From Pseudomonas sp. MPC6 (GTDB taxonomy: Bacteria; Pseudomonadota; Gammaproteobacteria; Pseudomonadales; Pseudomonadaceae): a stretch of DNA of 64,000 nucleotides. The stretch spans positions 4,739,001 to 4,803,000 of the forward strand of contig NZ_CP034783.1 in assembly GCF_006094435.1 (NCBI RefSeq), given 5' to 3'. The position numbers and the translations under genes are program-made. The notes under the pieces were generated by a model. That model was not told the origin of the DNA, did not search any database, and saw nothing but the letters and a program-made list of their open reading frames with translations. This document shows, in pieces, positions 17,836 through 27,131 of this stretch; position 1 is the first letter of the stretch, and every line of letters begins with the position of its first letter.

Positions 17836-18920
17836 CGCCGCGCCATACACCGCTGATAACGTTCATCGACCCGTTTGGCGAACCACGCTGTGGTGAGTTT
17901 GCGGGTGATCTTCGGGCTCTGCAGCACGATCCCCGGCAACACCGCCCGTGGCAATGAACGCCCCTCGGCCTGTTCGGCCAGTTCGAAGACTCGCCGATAG
18001 AGTTCGCTGTCCTCGAACTCGAGGCTTTTACCCTCCTCCAGCTGATTACGGATAGTCGGATTACGCATGCCCAGTTGCTTGCCGAGGGTGCGCACCGCCA
18101 GTTCCGTGGTGCCGGGCATGATCGAATCGTAACGGACCAGGTCGCCATCCAGCGCCAGCGGGATGCCCGTGGCACGGCTCACCGCGTTCTGGAACGCGGC
18201 ATTGCGGCTGGCGTACCACCCGGCATTGAAATCGGCGAAGCGGTACAGCGGCTGCTGGTAGCTCACCGGATAACCGAGCAAGTGCGCGATGCCGAAATAC
18301 ATGCCGCCGCGACGGCTGAACACTTCCCGACGAATCGAACCGTCCACCGGGTATGGATAATCCCGCGCCTGCTCCTGGGCAAAGTCGATGCTGACCTGCA
18401 TCGGCCCGCCGGTGTGCACCGGGTTGAAACCGGCGAACAACGTGCGGCCCATGGGCACCCTGCCGATGAAATCATCGAAGATCGCGCTGAGCTCTTTTTC
18501 GCTGCGGGCGGCTTGCAGGCGGTCGCTGTAGCTTTTGCCATTGCTGGAGCTCACCTGCAGCGCACCGCTCACCAGCAGACCGGGGATGTGGGCCTTGGCG
18601 GCGCGGCGGTCGATTTCCTCGCGGGCGATCTTGCCCAGGCCCGGCACCGGTGGGTCCACCTGAAAGGTCGACTCCTGCTCGGTCACCGCCAGTACCGAAC
18701 ACAGGTTTTGCGTGGAGGGGTAGATGTTCTGGGCGGCAAACGCTGCATAAATGTCGGTGGCCCATCCTTGACGGTCGACGGTCTTGGCCGGCAGCAGACG
18801 CACGATCTCGGCCCTGACCTCGGCAGGCTTGCGCACCGGTGGCTCCTGGATGCGTTGAGTGCCGCAACCGGCCAGGACCAGCAACGCGGCGATACCCATG
18901 ATCAATCGATTGGCTTGCAT
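17832..18920 (-). CDS. DUF1615 family lipoprotein
   Basis: 362-residue predicted lipoprotein: the signal peptide ends in the lipobox LAGC (Cys at about 19). The mature part carries the DUF1615 hallmarks CSVLAVTEQESTFQVDPPVPGLGKIA and the MQVSIDFAQEQARDYPYPVDGSIRREVFSRRGGMYFG block. The ATG is preceded by GGAGCATC. The family is uncharacterised but looks lysozyme-like around the TEQES segment, so a cell-wall role is only inferred. The C-terminus (CMARR) ends at a stop codon supplied by a REP element, so the native tail may have been altered. Confidence 0.85.
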   Translation of the reverse strand: MQANRLIMGIAALLVLAGCGTQRIQEPPVRKPAEVRAEIVRLLPAKTVDRQGWATDIYAAFAAQNIYPSTQNLCSVLAVTEQESTFQVDPPVPGLGKIAREEIDRRAAKAHIPGLLVSGALQVSSSNGKSYSDRLQAARSEKELSAIFDDFIGRVPMGRTLFAGFNPVHTGGPMQVSIDFAQEQARDYPYPVDGSIRREVFSRRGGMYFGIAHLLGYPVSYQQPLYRFADFNAGWYASRNAAFQNAVSRATGIPLALDGDLVRYDSIMPGTTELAVRTLGKQLGMRNPTIRNQLEEGKSLEFEDSELYRRVFELAEQAEGRSLPRAVLPGIVLQSPKITRKLTTAWFAKRVDERYQRCMARR

Positions 18921-19123
18921 GATGCTCCATCAAATCCGTTGAGCCGGGTTAACCATACGATCAATGGCATGGCGCAGGCTATGACTGCCCGAACGATGCA
19001 CTGTTCCTTCCACTGGCACAAACCTGCGGGAGCTGACCTGTGTGGGGCCTCCATTGGGCAGCCAGCCTGCCCCCATGCCCGGACTGAACCATACTTGCTC
19101 CACACATCGAGGAGCACAGGCCC

Positions 19124-20659
19124 ATGAACCGTAGCGACGTCCTGATCATCGGTGCCGGCCCGACCGGACTGGTACTGGCGCTGTGGCTGAGCAAACTGGG
19201 AATCCGCGTGCGGATCATCGACAAGGCGTCGAGCCCCGGCACCACGTCGCGGGCGCTGGCGGTGCAGGCGCGGACGCTGGAGTTGTATCGCCAGCTCGAC
19301 CTCAGCCAGGCCGTGGTGCAGAACGGTCATCGAGTCGCTGCGGCGAACTTCTGGGTCAAGGGCGAAGCCGTGGCGCGCTTGCCTTTGAGCACGATTGGCG
19401 AGGGCCTGACGCCCTATGCATTCCTCGAAATCTATCCCCAGGACGAGCATGAACGGCTGCTGATAGAACGCCTGGAAGCCTTTGGCATCAGGGTCGAACG
19501 CACTACCGAGCTGGAGGGTTTCGAGGAAACCGGCGACAGCATCACCGCCCGCCTGCGCTTGCCCGATGGCCAGCTGGAAATCTGCCAGACCTGCTACCTG
19601 GCCGGTTGCGACGGTGCCCGGTCGATCGTGCGCAAAACCCTGGACACCGGATTCCCCGGCGGCACTTATCAGCAGATTTTCTACGTGGCCGACGTGCAAG
19701 GCAGTGGGCCGACGTTCAATGGCGAACTGCACGTGGATCTCGATGAAGCGGATTTTCTCGCGGTGTTTCCGTTGGCCGGCGAAGGACGTGCCCGGCTGAT
19801 TGGTACGGTGCGCGATGAACGCGCCGAGCGCGCCGAAACCCTGCGTTTTGAAGACGTCAGCAGCCGGGCCATCGAGCACATGAAGGTGCAGATCGATCAG
19901 TTGAACTGGTTCTCGACCTATCGCGTGCACCATCGGGTGGCGGATCACTTCCGCACCGGGCGCGCGTTTCTGTTGGGTGATGCGGCCCACGTCCACAGCC
20001 CCGCCGGCGGCCAGGGCATGAATACCGGAATTGGCGATGCGATCAATCTGGCCTGGAAACTCGCAGCGGTATTGAGCGGCGGTGCCCAAGCCCGACTGCT
20101 CGACAGCTACGAACCCGAGCGCATCTCGTTTGCCCGCAAACTGGTGGCCACCACCGACCGGGTGTTCAGTTTCGTCACCGCCGAAGGACGCCTGGCCGAC
20201 TTGCTGCGCACGCGGCTGGCGCCGTTTCTGCTCCCCAAGGTGGCGTCACTGGAAACCAGCCGCGAGTTTCTGTTTCGCACGGTGTCGCAAATGACCCTCG
20301 ATTATCGCGGGATGCCGCTGAGCAAAGGCGTTGCCGGGCACGTGCATGGCGGCGACCGCTTACCCTGGGCCCACGACGGCGAGGGGGACAATTTCGAATC
20401 GCTGAAGTGCCTGACCTGGCAGGTGCATGTGTATGGCGACACCAGCGATGAAATGATTGCCTGGTGCAACGAACATCATTTGCCATTGCATGTGTTTGGC
20501 TGGCGTCCGGCGTTTGAAGCGGCGGGCCTGGGGCGTAGCGGGTTTTATCTGTTGCGGCCGGATACTTATGTGGCGGTGGCCGAGACGTGCTCCGATCCGA
20601 AGGTGATCGAGCGGTATTTCCGGGATCACGGGATCAGGCCGTTTTTCGGATCGCCCTGA
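19124..20659 (+). CDS. FAD-dependent aromatic monooxygenase (PheA/TfdB-like)
   Basis: 511-residue flavoprotein hydroxylase of the group A monooxygenases. It shows the Rossmann GxGxxG as VLIIGAGPTGLVLALWLS (residues 5-22) and the DG motif as AGCDGARSIVRK. The second FAD motif reads FLLGDAAHVHSPAGGQGMNTGIGDAINLAWKLA. A thioredoxin-like C-terminal domain typical of phenol hydroxylases seems short but present. It uses NAD(P)H and O2 to hydroxylate an aromatic or polyketide substrate that cannot be inferred here. GAGGAG lies before the ATG. No catabolic partner genes adjoin it. Confidence 0.87.
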   Translation: MNRSDVLIIGAGPTGLVLALWLSKLGIRVRIIDKASSPGTTSRALAVQARTLELYRQLDLSQAVVQNGHRVAAANFWVKGEAVARLPLSTIGEGLTPYAFLEIYPQDEHERLLIERLEAFGIRVERTTELEGFEETGDSITARLRLPDGQLEICQTCYLAGCDGARSIVRKTLDTGFPGGTYQQIFYVADVQGSGPTFNGELHVDLDEADFLAVFPLAGEGRARLIGTVRDERAERAETLRFEDVSSRAIEHMKVQIDQLNWFSTYRVHHRVADHFRTGRAFLLGDAAHVHSPAGGQGMNTGIGDAINLAWKLAAVLSGGAQARLLDSYEPERISFARKLVATTDRVFSFVTAEGRLADLLRTRLAPFLLPKVASLETSREFLFRTVSQMTLDYRGMPLSKGVAGHVHGGDRLPWAHDGEGDNFESLKCLTWQVHVYGDTSDEMIAWCNEHHLPLHVFGWRPAFEAAGLGRSGFYLLRPDTYVAVAETCSDPKVIERYFRDHGIRPFFGSP

Positions 20660-20674
20660 TCCACCACAGCCCCC

Positions 20675-20833
20675 TGCAGGAGCCGGCTTGCCGGCGAAGG
20701 CGGAGTCTCAGTCGACACCTATATCGACTGACCCACTGAACCCTGTAGGAGCCGGCTTGCCGGCGAAGGCGGAGTGTCAGTCGAAGCATGTATTGACTGA
20801 CCCACCGCTTTCGCCGGCAAGCCGGCTCCTACA
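20675..20833. repeat. three-unit REP cluster
   Basis: A single GCCGGCTTGCCGGC-type REP (20675) is followed by a complete REPIN (20744-20833). The single unit and the left arm are followed by the same spacer text (CGGAGT.TCAGTCGA), so it looks like a REPIN that lost one arm beside an intact copy. Confidence 0.9.
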
Positions 20834-20847
20834 GGGGTTGTGGTGAT

Positions 20848-20970
20848 GTCAGATCCCGCCTGCGCCAGGTCCATTGCAAATAGTGATCGTCAGATCCCGC
20901 CTGCGCCAGGTCCATTGCGAATAGTGATCGTCAGATCCCGGCCAAGGCCAGGTCCATTGCGAAGTAGGTG
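20848..20970. repeat. 41-bp direct triplication of the hemB 3' end
   Basis: Three tandem copies start at 20848, 20889 and 20930 (exact 41-bp period) with the shared text GTCAGATCCCG..CCAGGTCCATTGC. The third copy is the true 3' end of hemB, including its TGA. The first two are non-coding copies that agree with each other better than with hemB. Confidence 0.88.
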
Positions 20971-21905
20971 AAGATCAGATCCGCCCCCGCCCGCTTGATC
21001 GCCCCCAGGCTTTCACGCACCACCCGATCCTCGTCGATCGCCCCGGCCTGTGCGCCGAACTTGATCATCGCGTACTCGCCGCTCACCTGATAGGCCGACA
21101 GTGGCAGGCGCGACACTTCGCGGATGTCGCGGATGATGTCCAGGTACGCGCCGGCCGGTTTGACCATCAACGCATCGGCGCCTTCCTGCTCGTCCATCAA
21201 CGATTCGCGCACGGCTTCGCGGCGGTTCATCGGGTTCATCTGATAGCTTTTGCGATCGCCCTTGAGCGCACTGCCACCGGCCTCGCGGAACGGTCCATAG
21301 AGCGCCGAAGCGAACTTGGTCGAATAGGCGATGATCGCGACCTGACTGAAACCCGCCTCATCCAGCGCCCGGCGAATGGCCCGGACCTGCCCGTCCATGG
21401 CGGCTGACGGGGCAATCACATCGGCCCCGGCCCGGGCGGCGGCCACGGCTTGTTTGCCGAGATTGACCAGCGTCTGGTCATTGTCGACTTCGTGGTTGTG
21501 CAACACACCGCAATGACCGTGGTCGGTGTACTCGCAAAAGCAGGTGTCGGACATCAGGATCATTTCCGGCACCGCATCCTTGGCAATCCGCGCCATGCGC
21601 GATACCAGGCCGTTATCGCTCCAGGTGTCGCTGCCGCTGGCATCCAGGTGATGGGACACGCCGAAGGTCATCACCGACTTGATCCCGGCCCGGGCATAGC
21701 GCTCGATCTCGCCTGCCAGCCTGGATTCCGGAATACGCATCACCCCGGGCATGCTTTTGATCGGCACGAAGTCATCGATTTCTTCCTCGACGAAAATCGG
21801 CAACACCAGGTCGTTCAAGCTGAATTCGGTTTCCTGGAACAGGCTGCGCAGGCTCGCATTGCGGCGCAGACGGCGTGGACGTGCTTCGGGGAACTGACTG
21901 GACAT
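20931..21905 (-). CDS. hemB: delta-aminolevulinic acid dehydratase, zinc-type
   Basis: 324-residue porphobilinogen synthase condensing two 5-aminolevulinate molecules in tetrapyrrole synthesis. Active-site lysines are seen in [13 protein letters not shown] (K197) and [11 protein letters not shown] (K249). It has the triple-cysteine zinc site [14 protein letters not shown] (C122, C124, C132). From recollection, the usual Pseudomonas HemB is magnesium-dependent and has an Asp-rich DVALDPFT..HGQDG segment there instead. This is therefore probably a second, zinc-dependent isozyme rather than the housekeeping enzyme. The last 40 bases are triplicated downstream. Confidence 0.92.
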   Translation of the reverse strand: MSSQFPEARPRRLRRNASLRSLFQETEFSLNDLVLPIFVEEEIDDFVPIKSMPGVMRIPESRLAGEIERYARAGIKSVMTFGVSHHLDASGSDTWSDNGLVSRMARIAKDAVPEMILMSDTCFCEYTDHGHCGVLHNHEVDNDQTLVNLGKQAVAAARAGADVIAPSAAMDGQVRAIRRALDEAGFSQVAIIAYSTKFASALYGPFREAGGSALKGDRKSYQMNPMNRREAVRESLMDEQEGADALMVKPAGAYLDIIRDIREVSRLPLSAYQVSGEYAMIKFGAQAGAIDEDRVVRESLGAIKRAGADLIFTYFAMDLALAGI

Positions 21906-22047
21906 GGGGCTTCCTGAAAAATCGGCGGGTGAGACAAAAGTCGTAGGGGGCGAGAGCTTAAGCCCTGCGAGGCGCAGCGCACAAACGTCGAACGTTCAAG
22001 ACTGCGTTACCGGAGCGGCAACAATCATTGGCATCGACACAAAACCC

Positions 22048-22137
22048 TGTAGGAGCCGGCTTGCCGGCGAAGGCGGAGTGTCAGTCGACACATGTATCGG
22101 CTGACCCACCGCCTTCGCCGGCAAGCCGGCTCCTACA
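22048..22137. repeat. REPIN, GCCGGC class
   Basis: Perfect inverted pair TGTAGGAGCCGGCTTGCCGGCGAAGGCGG and its complement. It sits between the hemB start and the 3' end of the next GST gene. Confidence 0.92.
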
Positions 22138-22148
22138 CAGGTCCGGGA

Positions 22149-22859
22149 TCAATTTGAGATCGGTTTAGGGATTTCCAGCCCGCGTATCACCGCCGGCCGT
22201 GCCAGGAAACGCTCCAGCACTCGCGTGACGTTGGCGAAGTCCTTGATGCCCACCAGATCCCCGGCCTCATAGAAGCCGATCAGGTTGCGTACCCAGGGGA
22301 ACGTCGCAATGTCGGCGATGGTGTAGCGCTCGCCCATGATCCAGTCGCGCCCTTCCAGACGTTGGTCGAGTACCTTGAGCAGGCGTTTGCTTTCTTCAAC
22401 GTAGCGGTCCCGCGGTCGCTTGTCCTCGTAGTCCTTGCCGGCGAATTTGTTGAAAAAGCCGAGCTGGCCGAACATCGGCCCGATACCACCCATCTGAAAC
22501 ATCAGCCACTGGATCGTCTCGTAACGAGCGGCCGACTCCTGGGCCAGCAATTGCCCGCTCTTGTCGGCCAGGTAGATCAAAATCGCCCCGGACTCGAACA
22601 GCGGCAGCGGTCGGTCGTCCGGGCCATGGGGATCGAGGATGGCGGGAATCTTGTTGTTGGGGTTCAGCGAGAGGAATTCGGCGGACAGCTGATCATTGGT
22701 ATCGAAGCCCACCCGATGCGGCTCGTAGGGCAGCCCGATCTCTTCGAGCATGATCGAGACCTTGACGCCATTGGGGGTCGGCAAGGAGTACAACTGGATC
22801 CACTCGGGGAATTGCGCCGGCCATTTGCGGGTGATCGGGAACGCGGACAGATCGGTCAT
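22149..22859 (-). CDS. Nu-class-like glutathione S-transferase (YfcG/YghU type)
   Basis: 236-residue GST. The N-terminal domain reads IQLYSLPTPNGVKVSIMLEEIGLPYEPHRV, with the T-P-N-G motif characteristic of YfcG/YghU disulfide-bond oxidoreductases. NNKIPAILDPHGPDDRPLPLFESGAILIYLADKSG then gives the cis-Pro and Glu-Ser glutathione site. The C-terminal helical domain has WLMFQMGGIGPMFGQLGFF, also typical of this group. It likely has GSH-dependent disulfide reductase activity. It stands alone. Confidence 0.88.
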   Translation of the reverse strand: MTDLSAFPITRKWPAQFPEWIQLYSLPTPNGVKVSIMLEEIGLPYEPHRVGFDTNDQLSAEFLSLNPNNKIPAILDPHGPDDRPLPLFESGAILIYLADKSGQLLAQESAARYETIQWLMFQMGGIGPMFGQLGFFNKFAGKDYEDKRPRDRYVEESKRLLKVLDQRLEGRDWIMGERYTIADIATFPWVRNLIGFYEAGDLVGIKDFANVTRVLERFLARPAVIRGLEIPKPISN

Positions 22860-23210
22860 GGGGGGGAATCCACGGCAAAATTGAGACCGTTGATCATAAT
22901 GCAGGCGCTGGCGAAGGCTACGAACTTTTGGCGTTATCGATATTGCTGATGAGCAAGATCAAAGGATCGCCGCGTTCGCAGCCGCCATCACCTGTACCCT
23001 GTCCATAAATCCGCAACATCCTGTTGATAACCTTTGCCCCAATCCGCTCAAGGTTGCCGCTAAAGTGCTGCGCTCGCTCGGATCGAACCAAATGGGCCCG
23101 GGAGACTCCAAGGAACCTGCCCCATGACATGGAAAAACACCGCAGCCGGGCTGCTCGCGGTGTAGAGGTTTGTCAGCCTTAACCGAATGCGCCGAAGATC
23201 ACCTATCCAC
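22860..23210. other. 351-bp intergenic region with a hairpin and possible leader ORF
   Basis: Divergent promoter region between the GST and histidine phosphatase genes. At 23124-23165 a 13-codon ORF starting MTWKNTAAG follows AAGGA and contains the hairpin ACACCGC..GCGGTGT (23137-23163). Nothing else was recognised. Confidence 0.5.
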
Positions 23211-23885
23211 ATGATGAACCCTTTGAAATTCGCCAAACGTTTTAAACATCGCGCGTACATTTTCCTGCCCTCACTGCTGGCAGTGAGCGCGCTGTTCCTG
23301 TCCCTGGAATCCAGCGAAAGCCGCGCCCAACCGGCGGATGGCACCCAGACGCTGGTATTTTTGCGCCACGCGGAAAAACCCGCCGGCGGCCTGGGCCAGC
23401 TCAATTGCCAGGGCTTGAACCGCGCCATCGATCTGGCCACCTTGCTGCCGGAAAAATTCGGCAAGGCCAATTACGTGTTTGCCGCCAACCCGACGCGCAA
23501 TGTCGAGGAAGGCGAGCTGGACAATTCCTACAGCTATATCCGCCCCTTGATGACCATCAGCCCCAGCGCCATCAAGCTCGGTTTGCCGGTGAACATCAAT
23601 TTTTCAGCCAACGATACCAGCGACCTGGCTGATGAACTGCTGCACGACAAGTACCACAACTCGGTCATCTACACCGCCTGGTCCCACGGCTACCTGCCCG
23701 AGCTGATCAACAAGGTCGCTGGCGAAGCCGTCGGCAAGAAACAGAACATCACCGATGACTGGGAGTCCAGCGACTTCGACACGTTGTACGTGCTCACGCT
23801 GACCTGGCACAACGGCAAGGCCAGTGTGGTGAGCCACAGCTACAAGCAAGGGCTGGATAATGGTCAGGAGACCTGTCCGACCTGA
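23211..23885 (+). CDS. exported histidine phosphatase family protein
   Basis: About 224 residues. A hydrophobic N-terminal segment (AYIFLPSLLAVSALFLSLESSESRAQ) looks like a signal peptide with cleavage near SRAQPAD. The catalytic RHG-type motif is LVFLRHAEKPAGG (Arg-His), and the second half has TAWSHGYLPELINKV with the second histidine. It is a phosphoglycerate mutase-like phosphatase, probably periplasmic; the substrate is unknown. The start is uncertain: ATG codons at 23187, 23211 and 23214 share the frame, and 23211 leaves the best signal peptide. Confidence 0.8.
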   Translation: MMNPLKFAKRFKHRAYIFLPSLLAVSALFLSLESSESRAQPADGTQTLVFLRHAEKPAGGLGQLNCQGLNRAIDLATLLPEKFGKANYVFAANPTRNVEEGELDNSYSYIRPLMTISPSAIKLGLPVNINFSANDTSDLADELLHDKYHNSVIYTAWSHGYLPELINKVAGEAVGKKQNITDDWESSDFDTLYVLTLTWHNGKASVVSHSYKQGLDNGQETCPT

Positions 23886-23943
23886 GCATCAGTGAGTCGG
23901 GCGGGGCGGTATTGATTCAAGGTTTGTAGCGTCTGCGAGGGCC

Positions 23944-23969
23944 CCTTCGCGAGCAAGCCCGCTCCCACA
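23944..23969. repeat. single REP followed by the REP-linked spacer
   Basis: CCTTCGCGAGCAAGCCCGCTCCCACA stands alone. The text after it (GCGTCGTACACAAATTTCGTGTCC, 23977-24000) is the spacer that elsewhere joins REPs. A truncated second REP (TGTGGGGTGGG) follows near 24014. Confidence 0.8.
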
Positions 23970-24036
23970 GATGATCTGCGTCGTACACAAATTTCGTGTC
24001 CATTGAAGATCAAATGTGGGGTGGGCAAAAACACCA

Positions 24037-25140
24037 TCAACCTCGCAAATTCACCCGCTCGCGCAAATACTCAAGCACAGCCCCCCGCTCCCCCGCAAAC
24101 TCGATCCGCGCGCCCTTCTTCTCCCGCTGAAACGCATACATCGGGTCGTAATACTCGCTCAACAACCCTTCGATCCAGCCCCGGTGCAGATCCACCGCCC
24201 CACTGTTCGCCTGCTCCGCCAGGGCATCTTCCATCAAGATCAGCATCCGCCGGTGGCGCTCGCCGCCCAGGCGCTTCTGCACATTATTCAGGCTCGCCAG
24301 CAACCGCTCGGAAAACAGCCCGAAGCCTTCGTCGCCATGCACCCCCATGAACTCGGCGCACAGATCCACCACGTAGTCGCGCAGGATCCGCTCCACCCGA
24401 CCTTCCAGGCTGTCTTCCAGCCACACCATGGGAAACTGCTGCATGCCCTGATACAGCGGCAACGGCAGCGCGCAACTGCCGATCGCGCGGCTCTCGTCTT
24501 CCAGCACGAACTGCTCGATACCACGGGCACGCTTCTTCAGCACGTCCACGGCGAGGCGGTTTTCAAAGTCGATGTTGGAAGGTTGACCGGTGGCGCGCTT
24601 GCCGAAACTGGAACCGCGATGGTTGGCGTGGCCTTCAAGGTCCAGCCCGTTGCTCAATTGGGTGAGCACCTCGGTCTTGCCGGTGCCGGTCATGCCGCCC
24701 AGCAACACGAAATCGCACTGGGCAATGGCTTGATCGACCGTGTCCAACAGGAACGTGCGCATCGCCTTGTAGCCGCCACCGACCCGCGGATAGTCGATCC
24801 CCGCCTCGTCCTTGAGCCATTGCTGGACGATCTGCGAGCGCAAGCCGCCACGAAAACAGTACAAATACCCCTCGGGATGCGCCCGGGCAAAATCGGCCCA
24901 GGCCCGAATGCGCTCGGCCTTGATATCGCCGGATACCAATTGATGCCCCAACGTAATGGCGGCTTGCTGACCGTGCTGCTTGTAGCAGGTGCCGATCCGC
25001 TGCCGCTCGTGGTCATTCATCAGCGGCAGGTTGACCACGCCGGGGAATGAACCCTTGAGGAATTCGACCGGCGCGCGGGCATCCAACATTGGCCGGTCGT
25101 TGAGAAAGATGTCGCGGTAATCGGTGCAGTCGAGTGACAT
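24037..25140 (-). CDS. selU: tRNA 2-selenouridine synthase
   Basis: 367-residue enzyme (YbbB/MnmH) that replaces sulfur by selenium in the wobble 2-thiouridine of tRNA, using selenophosphate. The N-terminal rhodanese domain has the catalytic-loop cysteine in [11 protein letters not shown] (C95). A P-loop domain follows with [11 protein letters not shown] (149-159). Length fits the family (about 360-370). The ATG at 25140 shares its A with the TGA of selD (TGATG), so the synthase is coupled to the gene that makes its selenium donor. Confidence 0.95.
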   Translation of the reverse strand: MSLDCTDYRDIFLNDRPMLDARAPVEFLKGSFPGVVNLPLMNDHERQRIGTCYKQHGQQAAITLGHQLVSGDIKAERIRAWADFARAHPEGYLYCFRGGLRSQIVQQWLKDEAGIDYPRVGGGYKAMRTFLLDTVDQAIAQCDFVLLGGMTGTGKTEVLTQLSNGLDLEGHANHRGSSFGKRATGQPSNIDFENRLAVDVLKKRARGIEQFVLEDESRAIGSCALPLPLYQGMQQFPMVWLEDSLEGRVERILRDYVVDLCAEFMGVHGDEGFGLFSERLLASLNNVQKRLGGERHRRMLILMEDALAEQANSGAVDLHRGWIEGLLSEYYDPMYAFQREKKGARIEFAGERGAVLEYLRERVNLRG

Positions 25141-26174
25141 CAAAACACCTCGACCGCGTTAGTCTGTCGCTCGATCAATTCGCCGATCGGCTCAAGGTTC
25201 AGGCCCAGCCCGGCGGCCACTTCGAGAAATTGTGCGTTGCCTTCAGGGGTGACCGCAACCAGCAGGCCGCCGCTGGTCTGCGGGTCGCAGAGCACGCGTT
25301 TGTGCAGCTCCTGCAGGCGTCCGAGCTTGCTGGCGTAGCTGTCGTAGTTGCGCAGGGTGCCACCGGGCACGCAACCCTGTTCAAGGTAGTACTCGACACC
25401 CGGCAGGCGCGGTACCCGGTCGTATTCGATGCGCGCGGTCAGCTGGCTGCCATCGGCCATTTCCACCAGATGGCCCAACAGGCCAAAACCGGTGACGTCG
25501 GTCATCGCGGTCACGCCATCGAGCTTGCCGAAGCGGCTGCCGGGTTTGTTCAGGGTGCACATCCAGTCACGCGCCAGGCCGATGTCTTCGTGGCGCAACT
25601 TGCCCTTCTTCTCCGCGGTGGTGAGGATACCGATGCCCAGGGGCTTGGTCAGGTAGAGCAGGCAACCGGCGGTGGCGGTGTCGTTGCGCTTCATGTGGCG
25701 CTTTTGCACCAGCCCGGTCACGGCCAGGCCGAAGATCGGCTCCGGCGCGTCGATGGAATGCCCGCCAGCCAACGGTATCCCCGCCTCATCGCACACCGAG
25801 CGTCCGCCGCGGATCACTTCCCGGGCAATCTCCGGCGCCAGTACATTGACCGGCCAGCCGAGGATGGCGATGGCCATCAGCGGATCGCCGCCCATGGCGT
25901 AGATATCGCTGATGGCATTGGTCGCAGCGATGCGGCCGAAATCGAACGGATCGTCGACGATCGGCATGAAGAAGTCGGTGGTCGACACCACGCCCCGCTC
26001 TTCATCGATGGCATACACCGCCGCGTCATCGCGTGAGGCGTTGCCGACCCAGAGTTTCGGATCAAGGTTCTGCGCGCCGCTGCCGGCCAGGATCACCTCC
26101 AGCACCTGGGGCGAAATCTTGCAGCCACAGCCTGCGCCGTGGCTGTATTGGGTCAGACGGATCGGCTCGCTCAT
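25140..26174 (-). CDS. selD: selenide, water dikinase (selenophosphate synthetase)
   Basis: 344-residue enzyme making selenophosphate from selenide and ATP. The active-site region reads GAGCGCK with Cys16, Cys18 and Lys19, so this is the cysteine form rather than the selenocysteine form. The AIRS-like nucleotide-binding segments [48 protein letters not shown] are intact. The start at 26174 ([13 protein letters not shown]) matches the family; an earlier in-frame ATG at 26198 adds eight unlikely residues. It is operonic with selU. No selenoprotein or SelAB genes lie in the window. Confidence 0.95.
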   Translation of the reverse strand: MSEPIRLTQYSHGAGCGCKISPQVLEVILAGSGAQNLDPKLWVGNASRDDAAVYAIDEERGVVSTTDFFMPIVDDPFDFGRIAATNAISDIYAMGGDPLMAIAILGWPVNVLAPEIAREVIRGGRSVCDEAGIPLAGGHSIDAPEPIFGLAVTGLVQKRHMKRNDTATAGCLLYLTKPLGIGILTTAEKKGKLRHEDIGLARDWMCTLNKPGSRFGKLDGVTAMTDVTGFGLLGHLVEMADGSQLTARIEYDRVPRLPGVEYYLEQGCVPGGTLRNYDSYASKLGRLQELHKRVLCDPQTSGGLLVAVTPEGNAQFLEVAAGLGLNLEPIGELIERQTNAVEVF

Positions 26175-26317
26175 GGGGAAATCATCTCGTGAAGTCATAA
26201 CCCAAGAGTCTACAACAACCCCGATTTTCAGGCGCTGCCACAGCCGTCCGACAATCCGAATGAATTTTCCGCAGCCCCGATGATCCCTCTATTACCACAG
26301 GGAGGAATACGGGCTAT

Positions 26318-26545
26318 ATGAACAATGCAAAACTTTTCGTCATTGAATACACCCTTCATGGCGCTCCCAAGTCTTTCATTATCCGCCTGGAAAAAATGGA
26401 TAACGCGGAGGCCTGGCATTGGGCGAGCTGCGACGCCGGCGTGGGTCGGATCCCGCGCTTCGGCCGGGAAAAGGTGCAAAAGACCAGCAAGCCGATGGCG
26501 GAGAAATTTGGCGTGGAGAACGTCAAGTGGCGGCCGGCGAGTTGA
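26318..26545 (+). CDS. small conserved hypothetical protein (DUF6555-like)
   Basis: 75-residue basic soluble protein, MNNAKLFVIEYTLHGAPKSFII..MDNAEAWHWASCDAGVGRIPRFGREKV. The prefix GGGAGGAAT a few bases upstream of the ATG is a good ribosome site, and codon use looks like its neighbours. I recall short Pseudomonas proteins of this kind being grouped as DUF6555, but that is from memory. No function is known. It reads toward the next small gene, 52 bp away. Confidence 0.75.
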   Translation: MNNAKLFVIEYTLHGAPKSFIIRLEKMDNAEAWHWASCDAGVGRIPRFGREKVQKTSKPMAEKFGVENVKWRPAS

Positions 26546-26597
26546 CGGTCGCGCCCCGCTTTGGACATTGAGAGGGGACATTGGGAGGAATCAGTGC

Positions 26598-26876
26598 ATG
26601 ACCACGACACCACTCACCAGCATGGCTCACATCGACTACGGCCTCGATACGCTGTTCGGGCGGGTCACTAAAAGCGCCGAATGCCTGGTCGCGCTTGAAC
26701 AAGTCGAAAATGATCCCAGCCGCTTCGCCCTGCGCGTGCAGGCGCCCGTGCCCGAGGATCTGGAACAGGCGAAGACGCTACTGGTGAAAGTTGAAGGACG
26801 AAAGCTCAGCGGCGTCGTCCGCAATACTGAACGACTGGACGATGAAAGCCTGAAACTGGAAGTGGAGCCTGACTAG
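26598..26876 (+). CDS. small hypothetical protein
   Basis: 92-residue acidic soluble protein (MTTTPLTSMAHIDYGLDTLFGRVTKSAECLVALEQVENDPSRF..) without signal peptide or membrane segment. GGGAGGAATCAGTGC precedes the ATG at 26598, a strong ribosome site. I do not recognise the family. It follows the 75-residue gene on the same strand and both carry AGGGGACATTGGGAGG-like leaders, so they may be cotranscribed. Its stop codon lies in the loop of a perfect 8-bp hairpin. Confidence 0.68.
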   Translation: MTTTPLTSMAHIDYGLDTLFGRVTKSAECLVALEQVENDPSRFALRVQAPVPEDLEQAKTLLVKVEGRKLSGVVRNTERLDDESLKLEVEPD

Positions 26877-26886
26877 GCTCCACTTT
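26862..26886 (+). terminator. hairpin overlapping the stop codon
   Basis: GTGGAGCC-TGACTA-GGCTCCAC is a perfect 8-bp stem followed by TTT. The loop contains most of the TAG stop of the 92-residue gene. It probably ends transcription between two convergent genes; the T-run is short. Confidence 0.6.
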
Positions 26887-26897
26887 ACCGGGATGAG

Positions 26898-27065
26898 CTA
26901 TTTGCCGTGGGCACACTTGCAACCTTTGCTGGCGCATTCTTCGCCGTGTTCATGGTGCTTGGCGCAGGCTTCGCAGCAATAGTGCTTGCCGTGACGTGCG
27001 ATCGGATGTTCGCCTAGCTTGCAGGAGCATTTGGGGCAGTCGCAGATACTTTCACTGTCGATCAT
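26898..27065 (-). CDS. bacterial metallothionein
   Basis: 55-residue cysteine- and histidine-rich metal-binding protein. Ten cysteines occur in the bacterial metallothionein pattern: CDCPKCSC near the N-terminus, YCCEAC in the middle and CASKGCKC near the C-terminus, with several histidines (GKHY, KHHEHGE). It binds zinc or cadmium in a four-metal cluster fold related to SmtA/BmtA and the characterised P. fluorescens proteins. ATG at 27065 is the conserved start; an upstream 15-residue in-frame extension is not. Confidence 0.93.
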   Translation of the reverse strand: MIDSESICDCPKCSCKLGEHPIARHGKHYCCEACAKHHEHGEECASKGCKCAHGK

Positions 27066-27131
27066 GAGTCTGACTCCATAGGTATGGTTGTCCGGCGCTG
27101 GACTGCGCACCGTAATACCAGTGTAGGAGCG

